NCBI GenBank assembly: GCA_035342635.1 | Contig: DAOQXO010000003.1 | Span: forward strand, 1 to 64,000 | Length of the DNA stretch: 64,000 bases | Reading direction: 5' to 3' | Source of the DNA: CADEFQ01 sp035342635 | GTDB lineage: Bacteria; Pseudomonadota; Gammaproteobacteria; Steroidobacterales; Steroidobacteraceae | Shown: one piece after another, positions 1 to 8,007 of the stretch | Layout of the letters: each line of letters starts with the position of its first letter | How positions within the stretch are numbered: the stretch's first letter is position 1 | Notes under the pieces: model-generated | What the model saw: the letters and a program-made list of their open reading frames with translations, nothing else | What the model was told of the DNA's origin: nothing | Database searches by the model: none | Translations under genes and position numbers: made by a program

Positions 1-2010
1 GGCGGCTCGGCCGGCTACGACCACAAGAAGATGGGCATCACCGCGCGCGGCGCCTGGGAATGCGTCAAGCGTCACCTGCGCGAGATCGGCATCGATTCGC
101 AGTCGCAGGACTTCACCGTCGCCGGCATCGGCGACATGGCGGGCGACGTGTTCGGCAACGGCATGCTGCTCTCGAAGCACATCCGCCTGGTTGCCGCGTT
201 CAACCACCTGCACATCTTCATCGACCCGCAGCCCGATGCGGCGCGCAGCTACCTCGAGCGCCAGCGCCTGGCCCGGCTGCCGCGCTCCTCATGGGACGAC
301 TACGACCGCAAGCTGATCTCCCGCGGCGGCGGCGTCTTCCCGCGCAGCGCCAAGTCGATCGCGCTGTCGGCCGAGGCGCAGCGCGCCCTCGGGGTCAGCG
401 TGTCGTCTGCCACACCGCAGGAGGTGATCCGCGCCGTCCTGCGCATGCCCGTCGATCTGCTGTGGAACGGCGGCATCGGCACCTACGTGAAGGCCGAGGC
501 CGAGCGCAATGCGGAAGTCGGCGATCGCAGCAACGACGCCGTGCGCGTCAACGGCCGCGAGCTTCGCGCGCGCGTGGTCGGCGAAGGCGGCAACCTGGGT
601 TGCACCCAGCGCGGACGCATCGAGTACGCCGCGAACGGCGGGCGCATCAATACCGACTTCATCGACAACTCCGCCGGCGTCAACACCTCGGATGTCGAGG
701 TGAACTTCAAGATCCTGCTCGCGGACCCGGTGCGCAGCGGCCGGCTGAGCCTGGCGGCGCGCAACCGCCTGCTCCGCGGCATGACCCCGGACATCAGCGC
801 GCTGGTACTGCGCACCAACTACCTGCAGAGCCAGTCCATCTCGACCCTCGAGCTCAATACGGTCGCGCGCCTGAGCGAATATCGCGGACTGATCCGTTCG
901 CTCGAGCGCGCAGGCGACCTGGATCGCAATATCGAGTTCCTGCCGAGCGAAGACGAGTTCATCGAGCGCGCCAAGCGCGGCGCCGGGCTCACTCGGCCGG
1001 AACTCGCGGTGCTGCTCGCCTACAGCAAGATCTGGCTGTCGGGCGAACTGATCGACTCGGATGTCCCCGAGGACCCGTACCTGTCCGAGGAACTGCACCG
1101 CTACTTCCCCGAGGCGCTGCGCCGCAAGTTCGCGCGCGACATCGACAGGCACCGGCTGCGCCGCGAGATCATCGTCACCGCGACCACCAACAGCCTCGTG
1201 AATCGCATGGGGCCGGTGTTCGCCTGGCGCGCGGTCGAGGAGACCGGCGCCACAATCGGGCAGATCGCGCGCGCCTACACGATCGCGCGCGAGAGCTTCG
1301 AGATGCGGGCCATCTGGAGCGAGATCGAGGCGCTCGACAGCCGCGTGCCGGCGCAGGCGCAGTATCTTGCCTACGACTATACGGCGCGGCTGCTGCGGCA
1401 CATGAGCTACTGGCTGCTGCAGTACCGGCGTCGCAACCTGCACGTCGAGCGCACGGTGGCGGAGTACCGGCCGGGCGTGCGCGAACTCGGCGATGCGCTG
1501 CACGGGGTCACGACCGGCCTCGTGCCGGAGCACAACGCGGCGCGACGCGCGCAACTCGTGTCGGCCGGCCTGCCCGAGGATCTCGCCGCGCGTATCGGCG
1601 CGCTGGAATCGATGGAACCGGTGTACGACCTGGTCGAACTCGCGGCCGAACACCGCAAGTCCGTGCGGGACGCCGCGCGCATCTATTACGCGATCGGCGC
1701 CGCCGTCGGCCTCGACTGGTTGCGCACCCAGATCGGCGCGCTCGCGGCCAGCGGGCCATGGCAGGCGAACGCCCGCTCGACCCTGCGCAACAGCGCGGCC
1801 CGTGCACATCGCGCGCTCGCCGGCGACGTGCTGCGCTCGATGCGCCGCCGTGGCGCGGCCCGCGATCCGGTCGCGGCGTGGGTGCAATCCCAGGGGGACG
1901 AGTTCGCGCGCTGGTCGCGCATGCTGGCCGACATGCGCGCCGCCGATCATCCGGACTTCGCGACGCTGTCGGTCGGCGTCGAGGCGATCCGCAAACTCGC
2001 ATCGGCCTGA
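1..2010 (+). CDS. gdhB: NAD-specific glutamate dehydrogenase, large type, C-terminal part (5' end outside window)
   Basis: The reading frame is open from base 1 and codes for the last 669 residues; the start lies upstream of the window. The large bacterial NAD-GDH family is about 1,600 residues long, so well under half is seen. It oxidatively deaminates glutamate to 2-oxoglutarate and ammonia using NAD. Family-typical stretches are visible: GIGDMAGDVFGNGML near residue 42, LLWNGGIGTYVKA near 155 and VVGEGGNLGCTQRGRIEYA near 193, which belong to the Rossmann/catalytic core. A long helical C-terminal region specific to this type follows. The stop overlaps the start of the next gene (TGATG), so translation is probably coupled. 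The gene symbol is by analogy with other large-type GDH genes. Confidence 0.93.
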   Translation, partial: GGSAGYDHKKMGITARGAWECVKRHLREIGIDSQSQDFTVAGIGDMAGDVFGNGMLLSKHIRLVAAFNHLHIFIDPQPDAARSYLERQRLARLPRSSWDDYDRKLISRGGGVFPRSAKSIALSAEAQRALGVSVSSATPQEVIRAVLRMPVDLLWNGGIGTYVKAEAERNAEVGDRSNDAVRVNGRELRARVVGEGGNLGCTQRGRIEYAANGGRINTDFIDNSAGVNTSDVEVNFKILLADPVRSGRLSLAARNRLLRGMTPDISALVLRTNYLQSQSISTLELNTVARLSEYRGLIRSLERAGDLDRNIEFLPSEDEFIERAKRGAGLTRPELAVLLAYSKIWLSGELIDSDVPEDPYLSEELHRYFPEALRRKFARDIDRHRLRREIIVTATTNSLVNRMGPVFAWRAVEETGATIGQIARAYTIARESFEMRAIWSEIEALDSRVPAQAQYLAYDYTARLLRHMSYWLLQYRRRNLHVERTVAEYRPGVRELGDALHGVTTGLVPEHNAARRAQLVSAGLPEDLAARIGALESMEPVYDLVELAAEHRKSVRDAARIYYAIGAAVGLDWLRTQIGALAASGPWQANARSTLRNSAARAHRALAGDVLRSMRRRGAARDPVAAWVQSQGDEFARWSRMLADMRAADHPDFATLSVGVEAIRKLASA

Positions 2011-2834
2011 TGCGCCTGTCGCTCGTCGTCACGACGTACGAGCGGCCCGACGCCCTCGCCGCGGTGCTCGCGACAGCGGCGGCCCAGCGGCAATGGCCGG
2101 CGGAAATCATCGTCGCCGATGACGGCTCGGGCCCGGCGACCCGCGAGGTCGTCGCCGCATTCGCCGCGCAGGCGCCCGCGCCGGTGGCCCACGTCCGCCA
2201 GGACCATGACGGCTTTCGCGCCGCGCGCCTGCGCAACCTCGCGATCGCAGCGGCACGCGGCGACTACCTCGTCTTCGTCGATGGCGACATGCTGCTGCAC
2301 CCCGAATTCATCGCCGATCATCGCAGGGCGGCGCGCCCGGGCTGCTTCGTGCAGGGCGTGCGCATACCGCTCGACGCCGAGGCCACGAAGGCGGCGCTCG
2401 CTGCGGCGCGCGGCGCGCCCGGGGCGGTCCCCCGGCATGCCCGCGGGCTGCGCCGCATCTGGGCCCTCCACAGCCCCGCGCTCGCCCGCTGCAGCGCGCG
2501 TATCGGCAACGCCGTCGTGGCCACCAAGAGCTGCAACCTCGCCGCCTGGCGCGACGACCTCCTGGCCGTGAACGGCTTCAACCACGCCATGGTCGGCTGG
2601 GGCCCCGAAGACAAGGAATTGTGCGCGCGCCTCGGGCATCTCGGGCGCCACCGGCGCGCGCTGGTCTTTGGCGGCATCGCCTGGCACCTGCATCACCCGC
2701 CGGCGACACGCGACCGGCGCGCACGGAACGAGGCGATTCTCGCCGCCACGCGCCGCGAACGCACGGTGCGCTGCGAGCACGGCCTTGCGGAGGTGGCACA
2801 ATCCACGATGCAAGATGGCGAAATGTGCCTGTAA
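2010..2834 (+). CDS. family 2 glycosyltransferase
   Basis: This 274-residue protein is a GT-A fold glycosyltransferase that transfers a sugar from a nucleotide-sugar donor; the acceptor is unknown. The N-terminus LSLVVTTYERPDAL and the VADDGS segment (residues 35-40) are the nucleotide-binding start of family GT2. DGD at 91-93 is the metal-binding DXD motif. The C-terminal GWGPEDKELCARL matches the galactosyltransferase-like domain found in chondroitin-polymerase-type GT2 enzymes. The ATG overlaps the GDH stop by one base. There are no membrane segments, so it probably acts in the cytoplasm on a surface glycan precursor. No polysaccharide genes surround it, so the pathway cannot be named. Confidence 0.85.
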   Translation: MRLSLVVTTYERPDALAAVLATAAAQRQWPAEIIVADDGSGPATREVVAAFAAQAPAPVAHVRQDHDGFRAARLRNLAIAAARGDYLVFVDGDMLLHPEFIADHRRAARPGCFVQGVRIPLDAEATKAALAAARGAPGAVPRHARGLRRIWALHSPALARCSARIGNAVVATKSCNLAAWRDDLLAVNGFNHAMVGWGPEDKELCARLGHLGRHRRALVFGGIAWHLHHPPATRDRRARNEAILAATRRERTVRCEHGLAEVAQSTMQDGEMCL

Positions 2835-2876
2835 GCTTTTCGTTTTCAGCCCCCCCAAACCCACACGGAGCAAGTC

Positions 2877-3626
2877 GTGCCCGGAAAACTACTGCTCGTT
2901 CGACATGGCCAGAGCACCTGGAACCTGGAAAACCTGTTCACAGGCTGGACCGACGTCGACCTGACGAAGCAGGGTCGCGCCGAGGCCCACCAGGCCGGTG
3001 TCGAGGTGAAGCGCGAAGGCCTGCAGATCGATATCGCGTTCACCTCGGTGCTCAAGCGCGCGATCCGCACGCTGTGGTACATCCTCGATGAAACCGATCG
3101 CATGTGGGTGCCGGTCGAACGCAGCTGGCGCCTGAACGAGCGCCATTACGGCGCGCTGCAGGGGCTCAACAAGGCCCAGACGGTCAAGCGGCACGGCGAA
3201 GCGCAGGTGAAACTCTGGCGCCGCAGCTACGACGTCCCGCCGCCGCCGCTTGCGAGCGATGACAGGCGCCACCCGCGCTTCGACCCCCGCTATGCCGGTA
3301 TCGACCCCGCGCTGCTGCCGGCGACGGAGTCGCTCAAGGACACGCTCGCGCGCGTGCTGCCGTACTGGAACGAGCGCATCGCGCCGGAACTGCGGGCAGG
3401 GCGCAATGTCGCCGTGGTCGCCCACGGCAACAGCCTGCGTGCCATGGTCAAGATGCTCGACGACATGTCGGAAGCCGATATCGTCGAACTCAACATCCCG
3501 ACCGGCGTGCCGCTGCTTTACGAGCTCGACGATGCACTGCGACCGAAGTCGAGCCGCTATCTCGGCGACGCCGCCGCGATCGCTGCCGCCGCCGAGGCGG
3601 TCAAGCGGCAGACCGCCGCGAAGTAG
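2877..3626 (+). CDS. gpmA: 2,3-bisphosphoglycerate-dependent phosphoglycerate mutase
   Basis: This is a 249-residue glycolytic and gluconeogenic enzyme that interconverts 3- and 2-phosphoglycerate. The phosphohistidine motif LVRHGQSTWN begins at residue 7 (His10). The acid residue lies in LNERHYGALQG, and the second histidine lies in VVAHGNSLRAMVK. The dPGM-specific insert RRSYDVPPPPL is present, which separates it from general histidine phosphatases. The length is typical. The start is GTG at 2877, chosen because GGAG at 2867-2870 sits six bases upstream and the protein then begins exactly like the family. Confidence 0.96.
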   Translation: MPGKLLLVRHGQSTWNLENLFTGWTDVDLTKQGRAEAHQAGVEVKREGLQIDIAFTSVLKRAIRTLWYILDETDRMWVPVERSWRLNERHYGALQGLNKAQTVKRHGEAQVKLWRRSYDVPPPPLASDDRRHPRFDPRYAGIDPALLPATESLKDTLARVLPYWNERIAPELRAGRNVAVVAHGNSLRAMVKMLDDMSEADIVELNIPTGVPLLYELDDALRPKSSRYLGDAAAIAAAAEAVKRQTAAK

Positions 3627-3629
3627 GCG

Positions 3630-4052
3630 TCAGTCGCCGATCCTGCGGTTGCTGGCCGCCGCCCAGCCGTCATAACGGCCGTGGAATTCGGCCGCCAGCT
3701 CGTTGAATCGCCGGCTCGTCGCCTGCATGTCGGGCACCGACAGTCGTAGCGAGCGCTGCGCGTGCACGCTGAAGGCCAGCTCGACCTGCTCGCGCACCTG
3801 CCTGTACTCGGCCTGATAGCCCTCGCGCACCAGGCGCTCGACGATGAGCTGCGCCGACTTCTCGCTCGGCAGGCCGAAGAAGAACACGACGTCGTGGGGC
3901 TGGAAGGGATCCGAGCCTTCGAGGCGCAGCTTCTCGATCAGCCGTTCGTCCCAGCTGTGCGCGGGCCTGTCGCGCGCCCGCTTGATGTTGATCCAGATGC
4001 GCCAGATCGCGATCGCGCCGCCGAAGAAAAGGAAGATATACGCGAGCGTCAT
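3630..4052 (-). CDS. membrane-anchored RraB-like (ribonuclease E regulator family) protein
   Basis: The protein has 140 residues. The first 20 or so (MTLAYIFLFFGGAIAIWRIW) form one membrane anchor followed by positive charges. The rest resembles the RraB domain: an acidic start, then DVVFFFGLPSEKSAQLIVERL, and a conserved alpha/beta end. RraB inhibits RNase E by binding it in Escherichia coli, where it is soluble. The N-terminal anchor here is unusual and would put the domain at the inner face of the membrane, where RNase E also sits. It converges on gpmA with a three-base gap. The domain assignment is by sequence impression, and an RNase E role is inferred. Confidence 0.6.
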   Translation of the reverse strand: MTLAYIFLFFGGAIAIWRIWINIKRARDRPAHSWDERLIEKLRLEGSDPFQPHDVVFFFGLPSEKSAQLIVERLVREGYQAEYRQVREQVELAFSVHAQRSLRLSVPDMQATSRRFNELAAEFHGRYDGWAAASNRRIGD

Positions 4053-4118
4053 GATGGTTTCACCAAGGCCAATGATAGCCGAAATGCGGCTGGGTCCCGC
4101 CCTGGCCGGGATGTGCGG

Positions 4119-5135
4119 TCAGTGTGCCGTATCGGCTGCGACGCGCACGACGAGCTTGCCCTGGTTGCTGCCATCGAACAGCTTGCCGAGTGCGCGCGGT
4201 GCGGACTCGAGGCCGTCCACGACGTCAACGCGGTATTTCAGCCTGCCCTGCGCGTACCAGTCGGCAAGCGCCCTGATCGCCTCGCCGTAACGCGCCTGGT
4301 AGTCGAGGATGATGAATCCCTTGACCATCGCACGCTTGATCAGGATCGCGCCATAGTTCGCGGGCCCGCTGCCGCGGCCGGTCGCGTTGTAAGTGGAAAT
4401 GAGGCCGCAGAGCGGAATGCGCGCATTGAGCGCGAGATTGGCGAGCACCGCGTCGAGGATCTCGCCTCCGGTATTGTCGAAATACACGTCGACGCCTTTC
4501 GGGGCGAGTTCACGCAGGCGGGTGCGCACTTTCTCGCGGCGATAATTGATCGCCGCGTCTATGCCGAGTTCATCGATGAGCCAGCCGCACTTCTCGTCAC
4601 TGCCGGCGATGCCGATGACGCGCGCGCCGCGCAACTTCGCGAGCTGCACGGCGATCGAGCCGACCGCGCCGGCAGCGGCCGACACGACCACCGTCTCGCC
4701 CGGCTGCGGATTGCCGATCTCGAGCATGCCGAAATATGCGGTGCAGCCGACCATGCCGAGCAGGCCCATGTAGAGGGTCAGCGGTGTGTCACCCTCGACA
4801 CGCAGCTTCGCTGCGGCCCCATCGGGGGCGATCCAGTAGTCCTGCCAGCCGCCGACGCCCTGCACGGGGTCGCCCACCTTGATGCGTGGATTGCGTGAAG
4901 CGACCACGCGGCCGATGGTGAGCCCGCGCATCACCTCTCCGATCGCGACCGGTGGCAGGTACTGCTCCTGATCGCTCATCCAGATGCGATTGGTCGGGTC
5001 GAGGGACAGGTAGAGATTGCGGATCAGGCACTCGCCGTCCGCGAGTTCACGGACCGGTGCGGTGCGCAGCGCCAGAGTCTGGTCGTCGACTTCGCCGAAC
5101 GGGCGCTTGACGAGGATCCACTGGCGATTGTCCAT
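4119..5135 (-). CDS. NADP-dependent zinc-free MDR oxidoreductase (CurA / prostaglandin reductase type)
   Basis: This 338-residue medium-chain reductase lacks the zinc-binding Cys/His set of alcohol dehydrogenases. The start RQWILVKRPFGEVDDQTL, the segment LSLDPTNRIWMSD and the nucleotide loop VSAAAGAVGSIAVQLAKL are typical of the CurA / leukotriene B4 dehydrogenase group. That group reduces the double bond of alpha,beta-unsaturated ketones with NADPH. It is the third gene of a minus-strand set with a ferredoxin and a crotonase-fold protein; only five bases separate it from the latter. The in vivo substrate is unknown. Confidence 0.9.
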   Translation of the reverse strand: MDNRQWILVKRPFGEVDDQTLALRTAPVRELADGECLIRNLYLSLDPTNRIWMSDQEQYLPPVAIGEVMRGLTIGRVVASRNPRIKVGDPVQGVGGWQDYWIAPDGAAAKLRVEGDTPLTLYMGLLGMVGCTAYFGMLEIGNPQPGETVVVSAAAGAVGSIAVQLAKLRGARVIGIAGSDEKCGWLIDELGIDAAINYRREKVRTRLRELAPKGVDVYFDNTGGEILDAVLANLALNARIPLCGLISTYNATGRGSGPANYGAILIKRAMVKGFIILDYQARYGEAIRALADWYAQGRLKYRVDVVDGLESAPRALGKLFDGSNQGKLVVRVAADTAH

Positions 5136-5140
5136 CGGGG

Positions 5141-5920
5141 CTACCTCGGGTACTGCGGCTTGCGCTTTTCGAGGAATGCGGCGATGCCCTCACCGCCCTC
5201 GGCGGTCGCGGCCTGAATCGCAATGGTCTCGCTCTCGAGCGCCAACTGCTGCTCGAGGGCGCCGAGCGAGGCGCCGAGCAGCCGCTTCGCCTTGCCGAAC
5301 GCAGCGCGAGGACCCGCGGCGAGCTTGCCGGCGAGCTGCAGCGCGGAATCGAACACTTCGGCATCCGCGACGACCTGGTTGACGAGGCCCCACTCGAGCG
5401 CCTCGGCGGCGCTGAGCGCGCGGTTGGTGAGGATCAACTCGCTGGCGCGCTTGGCTCCCACCGCGCGCGGCAGCAGGAACGAGGTTCCGCCGTCCGGCGT
5501 GAGTCCGACGCCGGTGTACGCAAGCGAAATCCTGCTGCCCTCGCCTGCGATCGCGAGGTCGGCCATCGCGACGAGCCCGACGCCTGCGCCGGCAGCCGTA
5601 CCGTTGACCGCGGCGACGACAGGGGCGTCCATGCGCATGAACTGCGAGATCGCCGCATGCAGGTGCGATGTCAGGTCGCGCAGGTAAGGCTCGACCGGCG
5701 CGCCGCCGCTCACCATGCCGCGCAGGTCGCCGCCGAAGCAGAAATTCCTGCCGGCGCCGGTCAGCACCACGGCGCGCACCGCCGGATCGCTGCTGCAGCG
5801 CAGTGCGGCAGCGAGCAGGTCCCGACCCATGTCGAGGTCGAGCGTATTGGCGCTCTCCGGGCGATTCAGAGTCAGTACGGCCACGTCGCCGCGGATTTCC
5901 ACCAGTACGGTATCGGTCAT
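5141..5920 (-). CDS. enoyl-CoA hydratase/isomerase (crotonase) family protein, PaaG-like active site
   Basis: This 259-residue crotonase-fold protein has the oxyanion-hole segment GRNFCFGGDLRGMV and the C-terminal EKRKPQYPR. The two glutamates that add water in true enoyl-CoA hydratases appear to be missing: GAGVGL replaces the usual GGGxEL, and TGVGLTPDGGTSF replaces the second Glu region. The latter stretch resembles PaaG-type isomerases, which act on ring or double-bond-shifted CoA thioesters. I therefore favour an isomerase over a hydratase. It sits between a ferredoxin gene and an enone reductase gene, as in a small catabolic operon; the substrate is not evident. Confidence 0.85.
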   Translation of the reverse strand: MTDTVLVEIRGDVAVLTLNRPESANTLDLDMGRDLLAAALRCSSDPAVRAVVLTGAGRNFCFGGDLRGMVSGGAPVEPYLRDLTSHLHAAISQFMRMDAPVVAAVNGTAAGAGVGLVAMADLAIAGEGSRISLAYTGVGLTPDGGTSFLLPRAVGAKRASELILTNRALSAAEALEWGLVNQVVADAEVFDSALQLAGKLAAGPRAAFGKAKRLLGASLGALEQQLALESETIAIQAATAEGGEGIAAFLEKRKPQYPR

Positions 5921-5930
5921 GCGCTCATCC

Positions 5931-6245
5931 TCATTCGTCGGGGGCGATCACCACCTTGAGCCCGTCGAGCGCCGCCGTGAAATCGACCTGGCACGACAGG
6001 CGCGAATTCTCCTGCACATGGGACAGTTCGCTCAACAAGTCCTTCTCGTCGGACATCGCCGCCGGCAGGCGGCCGACCCATTCAGGGTCGACGTAGATGT
6101 GGCAGGTGGCGCACGAACACATTCCGCCGCAGATCGCCGCGACGCCATAGTCGAGTTCCCGCAGCACTTCCATGACCTTAATTCCCGGCTGCGCCTCGAC
6201 TTCATGTTCGACGCCATCGCGGTCTACGACCTTCAACACTGACAT
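5931..6245 (-). CDS. [2Fe-2S] ferredoxin, adrenodoxin/putidaredoxin type
   Basis: This 104-residue electron carrier has cluster ligands C39, C45, C48 and C85, in the C-x5-C-x2-C-xn-C spacing of vertebrate-type ferredoxins that serve P450s, Rieske oxygenases or iron-sulfur assembly. An extra C43 lies inside the loop. A clear ribosome site (AGGAG about six bases upstream) fixes the ATG at 6245. It starts 15 bases after the stop of the kinase gene upstream, so read-through from the thiamine operon is possible. No P450 or oxygenase is nearby. The ferredoxin-NADP reductase at 39841-40887 is a candidate partner. Confidence 0.93.
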   Translation of the reverse strand: MSVLKVVDRDGVEHEVEAQPGIKVMEVLRELDYGVAAICGGMCSCATCHIYVDPEWVGRLPAAMSDEKDLLSELSHVQENSRLSCQVDFTAALDGLKVVIAPDE

Positions 6246-6260
6246 TCGCGCTCCTGTGGA

Positions 6261-7130
6261 TCAAAGATTCCCATTATGCACCAGGGCCGCATGCGCGCGC
6301 CGTTCGGCGGCAAGATCCGCGCTCGTCGGCGCCACGGCAAGGCGTCGGACGCGGTACCAGAGGAACACGAGCAGCTGGAACATCCACACCGCGGCCAGCA
6401 GGTCCCGCCGCGTGACGTCGCCGAGGCCCACCGCGTCGAGCAGGCGCCCGGCGTGCGCCGCGGCATCCGGGTGGTACGCCAGCACGCTTGCGACATCCTG
6501 CAGGGGGTCGGCGAGCGCGGCGTACTCCCAGTCGATGAGCCACAGGCCCTCGCCGTCGACGATGTTCGAGCCGTGCAGGTCGCTGTGCACGAGCGTCGCA
6601 GGCCGCGCGCCGGCGCCGCTGGCAAGATGCGCATCGGCCGCCTGCCCGAGCAGGCGCGTGAGCGCTGCGCGCTCCCCCGGCGCCTCCTGCACGATGCGCG
6701 CGACATAGGCGTGCGCGGCAGTGAGCGGATCACGGACCGGCAGACCCGCCGACGCGTGCGCGTCGAGCGCATGCAGGCGCGCGAGTTGCGAGCCGAGCCT
6801 GTCGATCTGCCCAGGCGTCGCAAAATCGCTCTGCTCCCATGCGCGGCCGGCCACGTATTCGGTGATCAGCAGTCCGCGCGACTCGTCGGCATCGATCACG
6901 CGCGGCGCGACGGCCACCGTCGCGGCAAGGCGTTGCGCCGCAGCTTCGGTGTGCCGGTCGATGCCGAGCAGCGCGTCGGCGCCGGTGCCGAGCCGTACGA
7001 CAAAGCGGCCCAGTGCAGTGCCGACGAGAAAGCTGCGGTTCGTCAGCCCGCCGCGCAGCGCGGCGACCTCGAACGGCCCGTCAGCCGCGCCGGGCACGCG
7101 CGCGAGCACGTCGTCGCCGGGCGCGATCAT
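6261..7130 (-). CDS. choline/thiamine kinase-like phosphotransferase (APH fold), last gene of the thiamine operon
   Basis: This 289-residue protein has the aminoglycoside/choline kinase fold. GGLTNRSFLV is the nucleotide loop, LVHSDLHGSNIV is the Brenner catalytic motif (Asp and Asn) and LWLIDWEYA carries the metal-binding Asp. The family includes ThiK, which phosphorylates thiamine. Its ATG at 7130 overlaps the stop of the PnuC-like carrier by four bases, and the operon begins with a TPP riboswitch. Phosphorylation would trap imported thiamine in the cytoplasm. I therefore infer thiamine as substrate, although choline or another amino alcohol cannot be excluded from sequence alone. Confidence 0.85.
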   Translation of the reverse strand: MIAPGDDVLARVPGAADGPFEVAALRGGLTNRSFLVGTALGRFVVRLGTGADALLGIDRHTEAAAQRLAATVAVAPRVIDADESRGLLITEYVAGRAWEQSDFATPGQIDRLGSQLARLHALDAHASAGLPVRDPLTAAHAYVARIVQEAPGERAALTRLLGQAADAHLASGAGARPATLVHSDLHGSNIVDGEGLWLIDWEYAALADPLQDVASVLAYHPDAAAHAGRLLDAVGLGDVTRRDLLAAVWMFQLLVFLWYRVRRLAVAPTSADLAAERRAHAALVHNGNL

Positions 7131-7738
7131 GCGGCCGCAGCCGCCGGCCGCTTGCGCCACCAGCTCGCAAAGCCCACCGCCGCGATCACGAGATAGGCGA
7201 AATAGAGCAGCGCCACGAGTGCAAGCCCCTGCGTGGCGAACAGCACCCCGAGCGCCGCATCGATCACGATCCAGTACAGCCAGTTCTCGATGCGCGCGCG
7301 CGCCACGAGCCAGGTGGCGAGCAGGCTCCCGTAGGTGCAAGCGGCATCGAGCATGGGCTGTGCGGCATGCGTGTAGCGCGCGAGCCAGTGGGCCGACACG
7401 ACGGTCGCCGCACAGACGGCGAGCCAGGCGATGACATGGAGCGGCCAGGGCCACCAGCCGACCTTCACATGGCCACCGGCATCGCGCTCGGCGCTCCAGC
7501 GGTGAAAGCCGTACACCGACATGCCGACATAGAAGCTGTGCAACGCCGCCTGCATCGGCAAGGCGGAGCGCGAGGCGAGCCACGCAAGACCTGCAGACGA
7601 GAGGCCGCCGAACAGCCAGCACCAGCGGCTGCGTCGCGCAGCGAGCACCACATAGACGAGCCCGGCCGCAACCGCGGCGCCCTCCAGCGCCGACGTCGCG
7701 CGCAGGTCGGCCAGCAATTGCGCGAGGAAGGCTGTCAC
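7127..7738 (-). CDS. pnuT: PnuC-family transporter, probable thiamine carrier (PnuT type)
   Basis: This 203-residue hydrophobic protein has about seven membrane helices, the PnuC architecture. Aromatic-rich helices such as SVYGFHRWSAE and NWLYWIVIDAALGVLFATQG match the substrate pocket and the NWLYWI signature of the family. PnuC proteins move nicotinamide riboside by facilitated diffusion, and the PnuT subgroup moves thiamine. Its place behind a TPP riboswitch and in front of a small-molecule kinase supports PnuT. The start is GTG at 7738, eleven bases after the YkoF-like gene, and its ribosome site is weak. Confidence 0.87.
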   Translation of the reverse strand: MTAFLAQLLADLRATSALEGAAVAAGLVYVVLAARRSRWCWLFGGLSSAGLAWLASRSALPMQAALHSFYVGMSVYGFHRWSAERDAGGHVKVGWWPWPLHVIAWLAVCAATVVSAHWLARYTHAAQPMLDAACTYGSLLATWLVARARIENWLYWIVIDAALGVLFATQGLALVALLYFAYLVIAAVGFASWWRKRPAAAAA

Positions 7739-7749
7739 ATGCCCCGCTG

Positions 7750-7995
7750 TCAGCCGGGGTACGGACCGATGATTTTCATCACGAACACCGCTTTCGCATT
7801 GCCCTCGAAGGTCGGGCGAAGCTCGCTCGCGAGTGCGGCCATGACCTCATCGTAGGCACCGAAGATCTGCGTGCTCAGACTGTTGGTGGTGATCCTCAGT
7901 CCCGCGTGCGCATTGATGCGGTCGATGAAGTCCTGGATCGGCGGAATGAACTCCCGGTCGAGCGGGTACAGGCTGACTTCGACTCCGATGTCCAT
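7750..7995 (-). CDS. YkoF-like thiamine-binding domain protein
   Basis: This 81-residue single-domain protein begins DIGVEVSLYPLDREFIPPI and has the ferredoxin-like alpha/beta pattern of the thiamine-binding YkoF / MTH1187 family. Bacillus YkoF has two such domains and binds thiamine in the cytoplasm. No signal peptide is visible, so this copy should be cytoplasmic. It lies between the TonB receptor (12-base gap) and the carrier gene. The gene order suggests it buffers or hands on thiamine between import and phosphorylation. The family call is good; the role is inferred. Confidence 0.75.
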   Translation of the reverse strand: MDIGVEVSLYPLDREFIPPIQDFIDRINAHAGLRITTNSLSTQIFGAYDEVMAALASELRPTFEGNAKAVFVMKIIGPYPG

Positions 7996-8007
7996 CTGGT
8001 GCTCCGA

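Noticed and set aside
289..1950. 553-codon open frame on the minus strand inside the glutamate dehydrogenase gene
   Set aside because: It has no recognisable domain and is rich in His/Arg/Ala; it is the usual antisense shadow of a GC-rich gene. The plus-strand frame has clear GDH motifs.
4900..5140. Zinc-binding alcohol dehydrogenase call for the 4119-5135 gene
   Set aside because: The Cys/His zinc ligands are missing; the sequence fits the zinc-free CurA group.
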